Under the pieces are notes generated by a model. That model did no database searches, had not been told where the DNA came from, and was given only the letters and a program-made list of their open reading frames with translations. The translations under genes and the position numbers were made by a program. 64,000 bases of DNA from Enterobacter sp. kpr-6 (GTDB lineage Bacteria > Pseudomonadota > Gammaproteobacteria > Enterobacterales > Enterobacteriaceae): the NCBI RefSeq assembly GCF_900116015.1, contig NZ_FOYH01000002.1:838537-902536 (forward strand). The letters are read 5' to 3'. Shown here one piece after another: positions 9,934 to 19,621 of this stretch. Every line of letters starts with the position of its first letter. Positions within the stretch are counted from its first letter, which is position 1.

Positions 9934-11229
9934 ATGTCCCAAGCCCACATCGACCAGCGCTACCGCACGCTACGCCCGCAGTTACTGCTGTCGATGGTGG
10001 TGGGCTACGCGGCGTTTTACCTGACGCGCAAAAGCGTCAACTACGTGCTGCCCGCGCTGCAACTCGATCTCGGCTTGAGCAAAAGCGACATTGGCCTGCT
10101 GGGATCGCTGTTTTATCTGAGCTACGGCCTGTCGAAGTTTGCCGCCGGACTCTGGCACGACAGCCACGGCAGCCGGGTCTTTATGGGCGCAGGACTGTTC
10201 GCCACCGGCGTGCTGAACGTGCTGTTTGCCTTCGGCGATTCGCAGCCGTTACTGCTGTTTATCTGGACGCTAAACGGTTTTTTCCAGGGCTGGGGCTGGC
10301 CGCCGTGTGCGCGGCTGCTGACGCACTGGTACTCGCGCAACGAGCGCGGGTTCTGGTGGGGCTGCTGGAACACCTCTATCAATATTGGCGGGGCGATTAT
10401 CCCGCTGATCTGTGCCTTCGCCGCCCACTGGTGGGGCTGGCAGGCAGCGATGCTGACACCGGGGATCATCAGCATGGCGCTCGGCGTGTGGTTAACCATG
10501 CAACTGCGGGGCACACCGCAGGAAGAGGGGTTACCCAGCGTCGGGGAGTGGCGGCAGGACCCGCTGGAATTACGTCAGGAGCAGCACAGCCCGCCGATGG
10601 GCTTATGGCAGATGTTACGCACCACCATGTTGCAAAACCCGATGATCTGGCTGCTCGGGGTGTCGTATGTGCTGGTTTACCTGATCCGCATTGCGCTGAA
10701 CGACTGGGGCAACATCTGGCTTTCGGAGAATCATGGCGTCAACCTGCTCAGCGCTAACGCCACGGTGATGCTGTTTGAAGTGGGCGGTTTACTCGGCGCG
10801 CTGTTTGCCGGATGGGGCTCGGATCTGCTGTTCAGCGGCCAGCGTGCGCCGATGATTTTGCTGTTTACGCTCGGTCTGATGGTCGCCGTCGCCGCCCTGT
10901 GGCTGGCCCCGGTGCATCACTATGGCCTGCTGGCGTTCTGTTTTTTCACGGTGGGCTTTTTTGTCTTCGGCCCGCAGATGTTGATTGGTCTTGCAGCGGT
11001 GGAATGCGGTCACAAGGCGGCGGCGGGTTCCATCACCGGTTTTCTGGGGCTGTTCGCCTATTTAGGCGCGGCGCTGGCAGGCTGGCCGCTGTCGCAGGTG
11101 ATTGAACACTATGGCTGGTCGGGGATGTTCACCCTGCTCTCCATTGCCGCTGTACTGATGGGTTTACTGCTGATGCCGCTGCTGATGGCGGGCATTACGG
11201 CTTCTTACACTCAAAGGATAAAACAATGA
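9934..11229 (+). CDS. UhpC-like MFS sugar-phosphate sensor/transporter
   Basis: 431 residues, 12 predicted membrane helices, organophosphate:phosphate antiporter (OPA) family. The conserved N-terminal segment reads YAAFYLTRKSVNYVLPAL; the paired basic residues and the GYGLSKF-like segment (SYGLSKFAAG) are typical of UhpT/UhpC/GlpT. CCGGAGG precedes the ATG. Its place directly after a UhpB-like kinase favours a receptor role over bulk transport. The stop codon overlaps the start of the next gene (ATGA), coupling the sensor to the ABC importer. It could retain transport activity; sequence alone does not decide. Confidence 0.87.
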   Translation: MSQAHIDQRYRTLRPQLLLSMVVGYAAFYLTRKSVNYVLPALQLDLGLSKSDIGLLGSLFYLSYGLSKFAAGLWHDSHGSRVFMGAGLFATGVLNVLFAFGDSQPLLLFIWTLNGFFQGWGWPPCARLLTHWYSRNERGFWWGCWNTSINIGGAIIPLICAFAAHWWGWQAAMLTPGIISMALGVWLTMQLRGTPQEEGLPSVGEWRQDPLELRQEQHSPPMGLWQMLRTTMLQNPMIWLLGVSYVLVYLIRIALNDWGNIWLSENHGVNLLSANATVMLFEVGGLLGALFAGWGSDLLFSGQRAPMILLFTLGLMVAVAALWLAPVHHYGLLAFCFFTVGFFVFGPQMLIGLAAVECGHKAAAGSITGFLGLFAYLGAALAGWPLSQVIEHYGWSGMFTLLSIAAVLMGLLLMPLLMAGITASYTQRIKQ

Positions 11230-12257
11230 AAACGACCCTGCTCTCTACCCTGGTTGCTACCGGTATTGCCCTCGCCTCGTTAAGCGGCGCGGCGCAGGCG
11301 AAAGGCCGTCTGGTGGTTTATTGCAGCGCCACCAACGAAATGTGCGAAGTGGAAACCAAAGCCTTCGGCGATAAATACGACGTCAAAACCTCGTTTATCC
11401 GCAACGGCTCCGGCAGCACGCTGGCGAAAGTGGATGCCGAGAAGAAAAACCCGCAGGCCGATGTCTGGTACGGCGGCACCCTCGATCCGCAATCTCAGGC
11501 AGGCGAAATGGGCCTGTTGCAGCCATACAAATCGGCACACCTTGAGCAGATCATGGAGAAATTCCGCGATCCGGCCAAAGTGAAAGGCAACCTGTCGTCT
11601 GCGGTGTACGTGGGCATTCTGGGCTTCGGCGTCAACACCGAGAAGCTGAAAGAGAAAAATCTGCCGGTACCGAAGTGCTGGAAAGATCTGACCAAACCGG
11701 AATACAAAGGCGAGATCCAGATTGCCGATCCGCAAAGCTCCGGCACCGCCTACACCGCACTCGCCACGTTTGTGCAGTTGTGGGGCGAAGATCAGGCATT
11801 CGACTACTTAAAACAGCTTAACGCCAACGTCTCGCAGTACACCAAATCCGGCATCGCGCCTGCACGTAACGCCGCGCGTGGTGAAACGGCAATTGGCATC
11901 GGCTTCCTGCACGATTACTCGCTGGAAAAAGAGCAAGGCGCACCGCTGGAGCTGATCTCTCCGTGCGAAGGCACCGGGTATGAAATCGGCGGCGTGAGCA
12001 TTCTGAAAGGCGCACGCAACGTGGATAACGCGAAGCTGTTTGTCGACTGGGTACTGTCAAAAGAAGCGCAGGAACTGGCGTGGAAACAGGGCAAATCCTA
12101 CCAGATCCTGACCAACACCACGGCGGAAACCTCGCCGAACTCGCTCAAGCTCGATGACCTGAAACTCATCAGCTATGACATGGACAAATACGGCTCCACC
12201 GATGTGCGTAAAGCGCTGATCAACAAATGGGTCAGCGACGTGAAGATGGGCAAATAA
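11226..12257 (+). CDS. afuA: AfuA-like periplasmic sugar-phosphate-binding protein
   Basis: 343 residues with a clear signal peptide (residues 1-25, cleavage after GAAQA). The mature start KGRLVVYCSATNEMCE and later SGTAYTALATF are typical of family-1 ferric-type solute-binding proteins. AfuA of Actinobacillus and of enteric pathogens, first named as an iron protein, was shown to bind hexose and heptulose phosphates. The linkage here to a UhpABC-like sensor strongly favours sugar phosphate over iron. The start overlaps the UhpC-like stop by four bases. Soluble periplasmic component of the importer formed with the next two genes. Confidence 0.82.
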   Translation: MKTTLLSTLVATGIALASLSGAAQAKGRLVVYCSATNEMCEVETKAFGDKYDVKTSFIRNGSGSTLAKVDAEKKNPQADVWYGGTLDPQSQAGEMGLLQPYKSAHLEQIMEKFRDPAKVKGNLSSAVYVGILGFGVNTEKLKEKNLPVPKCWKDLTKPEYKGEIQIADPQSSGTAYTALATFVQLWGEDQAFDYLKQLNANVSQYTKSGIAPARNAARGETAIGIGFLHDYSLEKEQGAPLELISPCEGTGYEIGGVSILKGARNVDNAKLFVDWVLSKEAQELAWKQGKSYQILTNTTAETSPNSLKLDDLKLISYDMDKYGSTDVRKALINKWVSDVKMGK

Positions 12258-12327
12258 TCCCACACCCGCGATCATTTGCCGGGTAGCGGCGCTTGCGCCC
12301 TGCCCGGCCAACAACACTGGAACACCT

Positions 12328-14406
12328 ATGTCACACACACTTGCTCTCCATCCTGCCAAAAAGCGGGATGCGGTCTTCCTTTGGCTGCTGCTCGGCTGGC
12401 TGGCGTTCGCGCTGCTGCCGAGCTGGAGCCTGGATTACGGCCTGATGGAATCCACCGCGGATGAGATCCTCGACGCCTACGGCTGGTCGCATCTGAACAT
12501 TAGTCTGCTGTGGTATGTGCTTCCCAGTTTACTGCTGCTGCGCCCGTTCCACGCAGAATCGCGCGATGCGCGCCGCCGCCACTATTTTGACGCGGGCTGG
12601 GCGCTGGCCTGTATGGCGTTTATCGTCATTAGCGCCACCCTGACCGGGCGCGGGCTCGGCTACGCCACCATCATGTTGTTTGTGGCGCTCGGGGCCATCA
12701 TGACGCTGGCGCTCTCCCGTCTGGAATGGCTCGGCGGCGACCGCTTTGTGATTGGCTCGCTGATTGCGATTATCGCGCTGATCGGCGTGTTCATCGTCTG
12801 GCCGAGCATCGCGATTTTCATTCCGATGTTCACCACCGACAGCGGCGAATTTGCTCCGCTGGCGTTTATGACCGTGCTGTCACAGGCGCACATCGTACAG
12901 GTCATTATCAACTCGATTGTGCTGTCGATTGCCGTCGGCATCGGCTGTACCTTCTTCGGGCTGGTGCTGGCGATCTACACCACGCGCATCGCCAAACGCA
13001 GCGCCATTATTGGCCGCATCTTCTCTATTTTACCGATCGTCACCCCGCCGTTTGTGGTGGGTCTGGGCGTGACGCTGATGATGGGACGCTCCGGCTACGT
13101 CACCGAATTTATGGTCGAGTGGTTTGGCCTGACCAACACCAACTGGCTGTACGGTTTCACCGGCATCTGGCTGGCCCAGGTACTGGCCTTCACACCGATG
13201 GCATTTATGATCCTCGACGGGGCGATCAAAACCATTCATCCGTCGCTGGAAGAAGCCTCCTATACCCTGCGCGCCAGCCGCTGGCAGACCTTTAACGGCG
13301 TGTTTGTGCCGCTGCTTAAGCCCGCGCTGGCGAACGCCTTTTTGATTGTGATCGTCCAGTCGCTCGCCGACTTCAGTAACCCGCTGGTACTTGGCGGCAA
13401 CTTCGACGTGCTGGCAACGCAAATTTACTTCTACATCACCGGTTCCCAGCTGGATTACCAGGCCGCCAGCACCCTCGGCGCGTTCCTGCTGCTCTTCTCG
13501 CTGCTGGTGTTCTGTATTCAGTACATGTGGATCGGCAAACGCTCTTACGTGACCGTGTCCGGCAAATCGTACCGTGGCGACGTGCAGCCGCTGCCGGTGA
13601 CGCTGGTGTGGGGCGTGATGGCGCTGCTGGCGGTGTGGGTGGCGTTTAACGCCCTGCTCTACGGCAGCATTTTCTACGGCAGCTTTACGGTTAACTGGGG
13701 CGTGGATTACACCCTGACGCTGGATAACTTTATCAAGCTGTTCGGCCAGGGCATGAGCGATGGCGCGTGGCCTTCCCTGCTCGACACTCTGCTGTACGCG
13801 GGCATTGCCGCGCCGATCACCGCGATCTTCGGCCTGTTGATCGCCTGGATCGTGGTGCGCCAGCAGTTTAAAGGCAAAAAGACGATCGAGTTCACCACCA
13901 TGCTGTGCTTTGCCGTACCGGGCACCGTGGCGGGCGTCTCTTATATCCTCGCCTTTAACAGCGCCCCGGTGTACCTGACGGGCACGGCAGCGATTGTGAT
14001 TATCTCCATGGTGATGCGTAACGTGCCGGTCGGTATCCGCGCCGGGATCGCGGGACTCGGCCAGATCGACAAATCGCTGGATGAAGCCTCGCTCAGCCTG
14101 CGCGCCGGAAGCCTGCGCACCATCACCAACGTTCTGTTGCCGCTGCTGCGCCCGGCGATCCTCTCGGCGCTGATCTACAGCTTTGTGCGCGCCATTACCA
14201 CGGTGAGCGCGATTGTGTTCCTCGTCACGCCGGATACCCGCGTGGCCACGGCCTACATCTTAAACCGGGTAGAAGACGGCGAGTACGGCGTGGCGATTGC
14301 CTACGGCTCGATTCTGATTGTGGTGATGCTGGCGATCATCTTCCTCTTTGACTGGCTGATCGGTGAGGCGCGTATCTCCCGTTCAAAAGCCAAAAACCAG
14401 GCGTAA
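12328..14406 (+). CDS. afuB: AfuB-like fused ABC permease
   Basis: 692 residues: two binding-protein-dependent permease modules fused in one chain, as in AfuB/FbpB-type permeases, with an extra N-terminal helix bundle (about 1-130). Each half carries an EAA loop: [15 protein letters not shown] (middle) and [15 protein letters not shown] (near the C-terminus), which contact the ATPase. Inner membrane. It is followed after 4 bases by the ATPase gene. Expected to pass AfuA-delivered sugar phosphates into the cytoplasm. Confidence 0.85.
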   Translation: MSHTLALHPAKKRDAVFLWLLLGWLAFALLPSWSLDYGLMESTADEILDAYGWSHLNISLLWYVLPSLLLLRPFHAESRDARRRHYFDAGWALACMAFIVISATLTGRGLGYATIMLFVALGAIMTLALSRLEWLGGDRFVIGSLIAIIALIGVFIVWPSIAIFIPMFTTDSGEFAPLAFMTVLSQAHIVQVIINSIVLSIAVGIGCTFFGLVLAIYTTRIAKRSAIIGRIFSILPIVTPPFVVGLGVTLMMGRSGYVTEFMVEWFGLTNTNWLYGFTGIWLAQVLAFTPMAFMILDGAIKTIHPSLEEASYTLRASRWQTFNGVFVPLLKPALANAFLIVIVQSLADFSNPLVLGGNFDVLATQIYFYITGSQLDYQAASTLGAFLLLFSLLVFCIQYMWIGKRSYVTVSGKSYRGDVQPLPVTLVWGVMALLAVWVAFNALLYGSIFYGSFTVNWGVDYTLTLDNFIKLFGQGMSDGAWPSLLDTLLYAGIAAPITAIFGLLIAWIVVRQQFKGKKTIEFTTMLCFAVPGTVAGVSYILAFNSAPVYLTGTAAIVIISMVMRNVPVGIRAGIAGLGQIDKSLDEASLSLRAGSLRTITNVLLPLLRPAILSALIYSFVRAITTVSAIVFLVTPDTRVATAYILNRVEDGEYGVAIAYGSILIVVMLAIIFLFDWLIGEARISRSKAKNQA

Positions 14407-14410
14407 ATAT

Positions 14411-15457
14411 ATGACTCAGAAACATTTCGTTGAGCTGCGCAACGTAACCAAACGCTTCGGCAATAACATGGTTATCGACAACATTAACCTGGCGATCCCA
14501 CAGGGGCAGATGGTGACGCTGCTTGGGCCGTCCGGCTGCGGTAAAACCACCGTGCTGCGACTGGTCGCCGGGCTGGAAAAGCCATCTTCCGGGCAGATTT
14601 TTATCGACGGCGAGGACGTGACCGACAGTTCGATTCAGCAGCGTGATATCTGCATGGTGTTCCAGTCCTATGCCCTGTTCCCGCACATGTCGCTGGGCGA
14701 GAACGTGGGTTACGGCCTGAAAATGCTCGGCGTGTCGCGCAGCGAAATCAAAACGCGGGTGAAAGAAGCGCTGTCGATGGTCGATCTGGACGGCTTTGAA
14801 GACCGCTATGTGGATCAGATCTCCGGCGGTCAGCAGCAGCGCGTGGCGCTGGCGCGCGCATTGATCTTAAAACCGAAAGTGCTGTTGTTCGATGAGCCGC
14901 TGAGTAACCTCGACGCCAACCTGCGCCGCAGTATGCGCGACAAAATTCGCGAACTGCAAAAGCAGTTCAATATTACGTCGCTGTACGTGACGCACGATCA
15001 GAGCGAGGCCTTTGCGGTTTCCGATACCGTGCTGGTGATGAACAAGGGCCACATCATGCAGATGGGTTCGCCGCAGGATCTCTATCGCCAGCCCGCCTCA
15101 CGCTTTATGGCGAGCTTTATGGGCGACGCCAACCTGTTCCCGGCGACCTTCTCGCAGGAGTTTGTCGATATCTACGGTTACCGTCTGCCCCGCGCCGCGC
15201 ACTTTGCTCATGAGGGTGCCGGTCAGGTCGGCGTGCGCCCGGAGGCGATTACGCTGGGCGAGCACGGCGAGGAGAGCCAGCGCTGCGTGATCCGCCACGT
15301 GGCGTATATGGGACCGCAGTATGAGGTGATTGTGGAGTGGCACGGGCAGGAGATTTTGCTGCAGGTCAACGCCACACGCCTGCAACCGGACGTGGGGGAG
15401 CAGTATTATTTACAGATCCACCCGTACGGGATGTTTGAGCTGGCGGAGGTGGCGTAA
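14411..15457 (+). CDS. afuC: AfuC-like ABC transporter ATPase
   Basis: 348 residues from the ATG at 14411. Walker [11 protein letters not shown] loop [11 protein letters not shown], signature [14 protein letters not shown], Walker [12 protein letters not shown] and switch His in VTHDQSEAF are all present. A C-terminal regulatory (TOBE-like) part follows residue 240 and contains [11 protein letters not shown]. Powers the AfuAB importer. It is last in the block that begins with the UhpA-like regulator and is followed at once by palindromic repeats. Confidence 0.88.
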   Translation: MTQKHFVELRNVTKRFGNNMVIDNINLAIPQGQMVTLLGPSGCGKTTVLRLVAGLEKPSSGQIFIDGEDVTDSSIQQRDICMVFQSYALFPHMSLGENVGYGLKMLGVSRSEIKTRVKEALSMVDLDGFEDRYVDQISGGQQQRVALARALILKPKVLLFDEPLSNLDANLRRSMRDKIRELQKQFNITSLYVTHDQSEAFAVSDTVLVMNKGHIMQMGSPQDLYRQPASRFMASFMGDANLFPATFSQEFVDIYGYRLPRAAHFAHEGAGQVGVRPEAITLGEHGEESQRCVIRHVAYMGPQYEVIVEWHGQEILLQVNATRLQPDVGEQYYLQIHPYGMFELAEVA

Positions 15458-15470
15458 GACGCTGGTGTGA

Positions 15471-15710
15471 CCCTCACCCTAACCCTCTCCCTCAGGGAGA
15501 GGGAACAGATTGTGCACAGACTCGCCCTTCTCCCTCTCCCCACGTATGCGCTCCGGCCCGCCCTTCCCCCTCTCCCTCAGGGAGAGGGTCGGGGTGAGGG
15601 TCTGGTTTCCTCCCTCTCCCTCAGGGAGAGGGTCGGGGTGAGGGTCTGGTTTCCTCCCTCTCCCTCAGGGAGAGGGCCGGAGTGAGGGTGAAGGTGACAA
15701 TGAGGGTGAC
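15471..15710. repeat. GC-rich palindromic intergenic repeats, cluster 2
   Basis: At least four copies of the CCCTCTCCCTCAGGGAGAGGG core. The last three are tandem, each followed by a '(T/C)CGG(G/A)GTGAGGGT' tail and separated by 'CTGGTTTCCT'. The cluster begins right after the afuC stop with CCCTCACCCTAACCC. No spacer-like unique sequence separates the tandem copies, so this is not a CRISPR array. Confidence 0.9.
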
Positions 15711-15711
15711 C

Positions 15712-15801
15712 TCACCGCCCCACCAGCCGCAGTCGCCCGCGCCGTGGACTCAGCCGCGGGTGCGTATTCAAAATCACGATCAAAAACGGTCGCCAGGCCA
15801 T
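15712..15801 (-). CDS. Candidate 29-residue small protein
   Basis: A minus-strand ORF of 29 codons begins at ATG 15801 with a strong ribosome site (CTAAGGAGGCGATA then ATG). It starts MAWRPFLIVIL, a short hydrophobic stretch, then turns strongly basic (HPRLSPRRGRLRLVGR). Its stop abuts the repeat cluster. I do not recognise the family. The strong Shine-Dalgarno and the hydrophobic-then-basic layout are what support it; the length is too short for composition to be decisive. Confidence 0.4.
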   Translation of the reverse strand: MAWRPFLIVILNTHPRLSPRRGRLRLVGR

Positions 15802-15953
15802 TATCGCCTCCTTAGTTCAGTATAACCCTGGCCCGGCTACCCTGCGTTTTCCTTCCCCCGCTCGTCGCACCTACGCCGCGCAACTCATTCATTTGCATTA
15901 CTTTATCTCTTCACCACGCCGGAGCATTTGCACCACTTCCCCGCACATTTCGG

Positions 15954-15969
15954 TGCACTATTTCAGTGC
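15954..15969 (+). promoter_or_regulatory. Candidate NtrC-binding site upstream of eat-eutBC
   Basis: TGCACTATTTCAGTGC, close to the NtrC consensus TGCACYAWWWTGGTGCA, with dyad GCAC-N7-GTGC. A weaker neighbour (GCACATTTCGGTGC) overlaps to the left. It lies about 50 bases before a sigma-54 -24/-12 element. Confidence 0.6.
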
Positions 15970-16008
15970 CCTCAATCTATCGCCCTGAAAAGCTGGCACT
16001 TTCACTTC

Positions 16009-16024
16009 TGGCATCGCCTTTGCA
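16009..16024 (+). promoter_or_regulatory. Sigma-54 promoter of eat-eutBC
   Basis: TGGCATCGCCTTTGCA matches the sigma-54 consensus TGGCAC-N5-TTGCW with the correct GG-to-GC spacing, 40 bases before the eat ATG. With the upstream NtrC-like dyad this suggests induction under nitrogen limitation. Confidence 0.72.
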
Positions 16025-16063
16025 AACCCCTTCCCTGACTGGGTTTATTTGGCGAGGCACAAC

Positions 16064-17440
16064 ATGAGTACACAAACCACACTAAAAAGAACGCTCGGCA
16101 GCTTCCGTCTTTGGGGCATTGCCGTCGGGCTGGTGATTTCCGGGGAGTATTTTGGCTGGAGCTATGGCTGGTCGCAGGCGGGTACCTTAGGGTTCCTGAT
16201 TGTGGCGCTGGCGATCGCGGCCATGTACTGCGCATTTATCTTCAGCTTTACCGAACTGACTACCGCGATCCCCCACGCCGGAGGGCCGTTTGCCTACGCC
16301 TACCGCGCGTTCGGGCCGACCGGGGGATTTATCGCCGGGTTTGCCACCTTAATTGAATTTGTCTTCGCGCCACCGGCGATTGCGATGGCGATTGGCGCGT
16401 ACCTTAACGTTCAGTTTCCGGCGCTCGATCCCAAATGGGTGGCTTGCGGAGCCTACGTTATCTTTATGACTCTCAACATTCTCGGCGTCGGCATTGCCGC
16501 GACCTTTGAGCTGATCGTCACCCTGCTGGCGATTTTCGAGCTGCTGGTGTTTATGGGCGTCGTCGCACCGGGCTTCTCGTGGGACAACTTCACCGCCCAC
16601 GGCTGGGCGGGCGCGGAGAGCTTCAGCAGCCTGGCGCTGCCGGGCATGTTTGCAGCGATCCCCTTTGCGATCTGGTTTTTTCTCGCGATTGAAGGCGCAT
16701 CAATGGCGGCAGAAGAAGCCAAAGATCCGCAGCGCACCATTCCGCGCGCGCTCGGCGGCGGCATTCTGACCCTCACTGTACTGGCGGTGGGCGTGATGAT
16801 GTTTGCGGGCGGCGTCGGCGACTGGCGCACGCTGTCGAACATCAACGATCCGCTGCCGCAGGCGATGAAAGTGGTGGTGGGCAGCAGCAGCGGCTGGCTG
16901 CATATGCTGGTCTGGCTGGGGCTGTTCGGGCTGGTGGCCTCGTTCCACGGCATCATCATGGGCTATTCTCGGCAGATCTACTCTCTCGCGCGGGCGGGCT
17001 ATCTTCCGGCAAGCCTGGCGACGCTCAACCGTAAAACCCGCACCCCGCATCTGGCGATCCTCGCCGGCGGCGTGGTGGGGATCGCGGCGATCTTCTCCGA
17101 TTCATTGATCACCATCAGCGGGATGCCGCTCACCGCCTGCATTGTGACGATGTCGGTATTTGGCGCTATTGTTATGTATATCACCTCCATGGCCGCGCTG
17201 TTCAAACTGCGCCGCAGCGAACCGAATCTGATCCGCCCGTTCAGAGCGCCGCTGTTCCCGTACGCACCGGCGTTTGCGCTGGGTATGGCGGTGCTCTGCC
17301 TGGTGGCGATGGTCTGGTATAACCCGCTGCTGGCGCTGATTTTTGCCGCCATGATGCTCGGCGGCTATCTGTGGTTTCGTAAAACGGCTCCGGCCCGCGA
17401 GCGCGCTGCCCTGGATCCGCAACTGCGCGCGATCTCCTGA
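16064..17440 (+). CDS. eat: Ethanolamine permease (APC family)
   Basis: 458 residues from the ATG at 16064 (GAGG upstream); an in-frame TTG 15 bases earlier is less likely. About 12 membrane helices, APC superfamily. GIAVGLVISGEYFGWSYGW near the N-terminus and the mid-protein EEAKDPQRTIPRAL are typical of the ethanolamine/amino-acid permease group. It is immediately followed by eutB and eutC, which fixes the substrate as ethanolamine with good confidence. Inner membrane. Confidence 0.88.
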   Translation: MSTQTTLKRTLGSFRLWGIAVGLVISGEYFGWSYGWSQAGTLGFLIVALAIAAMYCAFIFSFTELTTAIPHAGGPFAYAYRAFGPTGGFIAGFATLIEFVFAPPAIAMAIGAYLNVQFPALDPKWVACGAYVIFMTLNILGVGIAATFELIVTLLAIFELLVFMGVVAPGFSWDNFTAHGWAGAESFSSLALPGMFAAIPFAIWFFLAIEGASMAAEEAKDPQRTIPRALGGGILTLTVLAVGVMMFAGGVGDWRTLSNINDPLPQAMKVVVGSSSGWLHMLVWLGLFGLVASFHGIIMGYSRQIYSLARAGYLPASLATLNRKTRTPHLAILAGGVVGIAAIFSDSLITISGMPLTACIVTMSVFGAIVMYITSMAALFKLRRSEPNLIRPFRAPLFPYAPAFALGMAVLCLVAMVWYNPLLALIFAAMMLGGYLWFRKTAPARERAALDPQLRAIS

Positions 17441-17452
17441 GAAGGCGTCACT

Positions 17453-18841
17453 ATGTTTACAATGACTCTGGCGCACCGCACGTACCGGTTCGCCAGCCTG
17501 AAAGATCTGCTGGCAAAAGCGTCCCCGGCCCGCTCCGGGGACGAGCTCGCCGGGATTAGCGCGGCCAGTGCGGAAGAGCGCATGGCGGCAAAAATGGCGC
17601 TGGCGGAGGTGCCACTGCGCGCCATTCTCGATAACCCGTTAATCCCGTATGAAGACGATGAAATCACCCGGCTGATTATCGACACCCATGACCGCGCCGC
17701 GTTTGCGCCCGTCAGCCATCTGACGGTGGGCGATTTCCGCGACTGGCTGCTCGACGACGCCACCGACACGCTGGCCTTAAGCCAGGTTGCGCCCGCCATC
17801 ACCCCGGAAATGGCGGCGGCGGTGAGCAAAATCATGCGCAACCAGGATCTGATCCTCGCCGCCAGCAAATGCCGGGTGATCACCCGCTTTCGCAACACCA
17901 TCGGCCTGCCGGGGCATCTCAGCGTGCGCCTGCAACCTAATCACCCAACCGATGATTTAAAAGGCATCGCCGCCAGTATGCTCGACGGCCTGCTGTACGG
18001 CGCGGGTGACGCGGTGGTGGGCATTAATCCGGCGAGCGACAGCCTGCCGGTGCTCGACCGGCTGAATCACATGATGGACGACATCATCAGCCGGTTTGAG
18101 ATCCCCACGCAGTCCTGCGTGCTCACACATGTCACCAATACGCTTCAGTTGATTGAACGCGGCTCGCCGGTGGATCTGGTGTTTCAGTCAGTGGCGGGCA
18201 CCGAGGCAGCGAACAGCGGCTTTGGTATTAACCTTGCGCTGCTGCATGAAGCGCAGGACGCGGCGTTAAGCCTCGGGCGCGGCACTCTCGGCGATAACGT
18301 GATGTATTTTGAAACCGGTCAGGGGAGTTGCCTGTCCGCTAATGCGCATCACGGCGTCGATCAGCAAACCTGCGAAGCGCGCGCCTATGCGGTCGCCCGC
18401 CACTTTAAGCCGCTGCTGGTGAACACGGTGGTGGGATTTATTGGCCCGGAATATCTCTACGACGGCAAACAAATCATCCGCGCGGGGCTGGAAGATCATT
18501 TCTGCGGCAAGCTGATGGGGCTGCCGATTGGCTGTGACGTCTGTTACACCAACCACGCCGAAGCGGATCAGGATGACATGGACACCCTGCTGACCCTGCT
18601 GTGCAACGCCGGGCTGACGTTTCTCATCGGCGTGCCGGGTGCGGATGACATCATGCTCAATTACCAGAGCACCTCGTTTCACGACGCGCTCTACGCCCGC
18701 CGCCTGCTTGGTCTGAAACATGCGCCGGAGTTTGGCGAGTGGCTGACCCGGATGCAGATTATCGATAATTTCGGCCAGTTGCGCTTAACCGGGGCCAATC
18801 ACCCGCTGTTAAGCGTGATGCCGCAGGGAGTACGCGCATGA
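17453..18841 (+). CDS. eutB: Ethanolamine ammonia-lyase heavy chain
   Basis: 462 residues, TIM-barrel catalytic subunit of the B12-dependent lyase that converts ethanolamine to acetaldehyde and ammonia. Family segments: SVRLQPNHPTDDLKGIAA, YFETGQGSCLSANAHHG, NTVVGFIGPEYLYDGKQIIR, HFCGKLMGLPIGCDVCYTNH and DDIMLNYQSTSFHD. It is clearly diverged from the EutB of the long microcompartment operon, and no shell genes lie nearby. This matches the compact eat-eutBC form seen in non-enteric Proteobacteria. It starts 12 bases after eat and overlaps eutC by four bases. Confidence 0.95.
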   Translation: MFTMTLAHRTYRFASLKDLLAKASPARSGDELAGISAASAEERMAAKMALAEVPLRAILDNPLIPYEDDEITRLIIDTHDRAAFAPVSHLTVGDFRDWLLDDATDTLALSQVAPAITPEMAAAVSKIMRNQDLILAASKCRVITRFRNTIGLPGHLSVRLQPNHPTDDLKGIAASMLDGLLYGAGDAVVGINPASDSLPVLDRLNHMMDDIISRFEIPTQSCVLTHVTNTLQLIERGSPVDLVFQSVAGTEAANSGFGINLALLHEAQDAALSLGRGTLGDNVMYFETGQGSCLSANAHHGVDQQTCEARAYAVARHFKPLLVNTVVGFIGPEYLYDGKQIIRAGLEDHFCGKLMGLPIGCDVCYTNHAEADQDDMDTLLTLLCNAGLTFLIGVPGADDIMLNYQSTSFHDALYARRLLGLKHAPEFGEWLTRMQIIDNFGQLRLTGANHPLLSVMPQGVRA

Positions 18842-19617
18842 AAAACCCGGACGCCTGGTCGCTGTTACGTGAATTTACCGACGCGCGCATCGCGATTGGA
18901 CGCAGCGGCGCGAGCCTGCCCACCCGCGAAGTGCTGAACTTCGGCCTCGCTCACGCCCAGGCCCGCGACGCCGTGCACCAGCCGTTTGACAGCGCGGCGC
19001 TTGAAACCGAACTCCACGCGCTGGGGCTGAAAACCCTGACCGTGCAGAGCGCGGCCTCTGATCGCCATATCTATCTCAATCGCCCGGATCTGGGGCGCAA
19101 ACTGAGTAACGACAGCCGCGAAGCACTGCGCGCCTGCCGCGTCGCCCCGCACGATCTGCTGCTGGTGATCGGCGACGGCCTGTCATCCCACGCGGTGCAC
19201 CGTCAGTCGGTGGCGCTGGTGAAAGCGCTGCTGCCGTATCTGAAGACGCTTGGGCTTACGCTCGCCCCGGTGGTACTGGCGCACCAGTCGCGGGTGGCGC
19301 TGGGGGATGACATCGGCGAGACGCTGAACAGCAAGGCGGTGGCGATCCTGATCGGCGAGCGCCCTGGTCTGTCGTCGCCCGATAGCTTAGGGGTGTACCT
19401 CACCTGGAAGCCCGGCCGCGCCCGACTGGAGTCTGAGCGCAATTGTATTTCGAATATCCGCCCGGAAGGACTGGGCCATGAGGCCGCGGCGTTTAAACTC
19501 GCCTGGCTGCTGGAGCAGGCGTTTCTGCGCAGGTTGACGGGGGTGAGGTTGAAGGACGAGAGCGACAATCCGGCGCTACATGGGAAGGTGGTGCCTTTGA
19601 CGTTGCCTTCAGATTAA
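18838..19617 (+). CDS. eutC: Ethanolamine ammonia-lyase light chain
   Basis: 259 residues. Small subunit that completes the adenosylcobalamin site of the lyase. Family segments: LVIGDGLSSHAVHRQ, LIGERPGLSSPDSLGVYLTW and NCISNIRPEGLGHEAAAF. ATGA overlap with eutB indicates translational coupling. The short operon lacks the eutA reactivase and acetaldehyde dehydrogenase, so product handling must come from elsewhere. Confidence 0.95.
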   Translation: MKNPDAWSLLREFTDARIAIGRSGASLPTREVLNFGLAHAQARDAVHQPFDSAALETELHALGLKTLTVQSAASDRHIYLNRPDLGRKLSNDSREALRACRVAPHDLLLVIGDGLSSHAVHRQSVALVKALLPYLKTLGLTLAPVVLAHQSRVALGDDIGETLNSKAVAILIGERPGLSSPDSLGVYLTWKPGRARLESERNCISNIRPEGLGHEAAAFKLAWLLEQAFLRRLTGVRLKDESDNPALHGKVVPLTLPSD

Positions 19618-19621
19618 ACCA

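Noticed and set aside
15580..15690. Tandem repeats that could suggest a CRISPR array
   Set aside because: The units follow each other with the same short linker, are palindromic, and no unique spacers lie between them. No cas genes are present.
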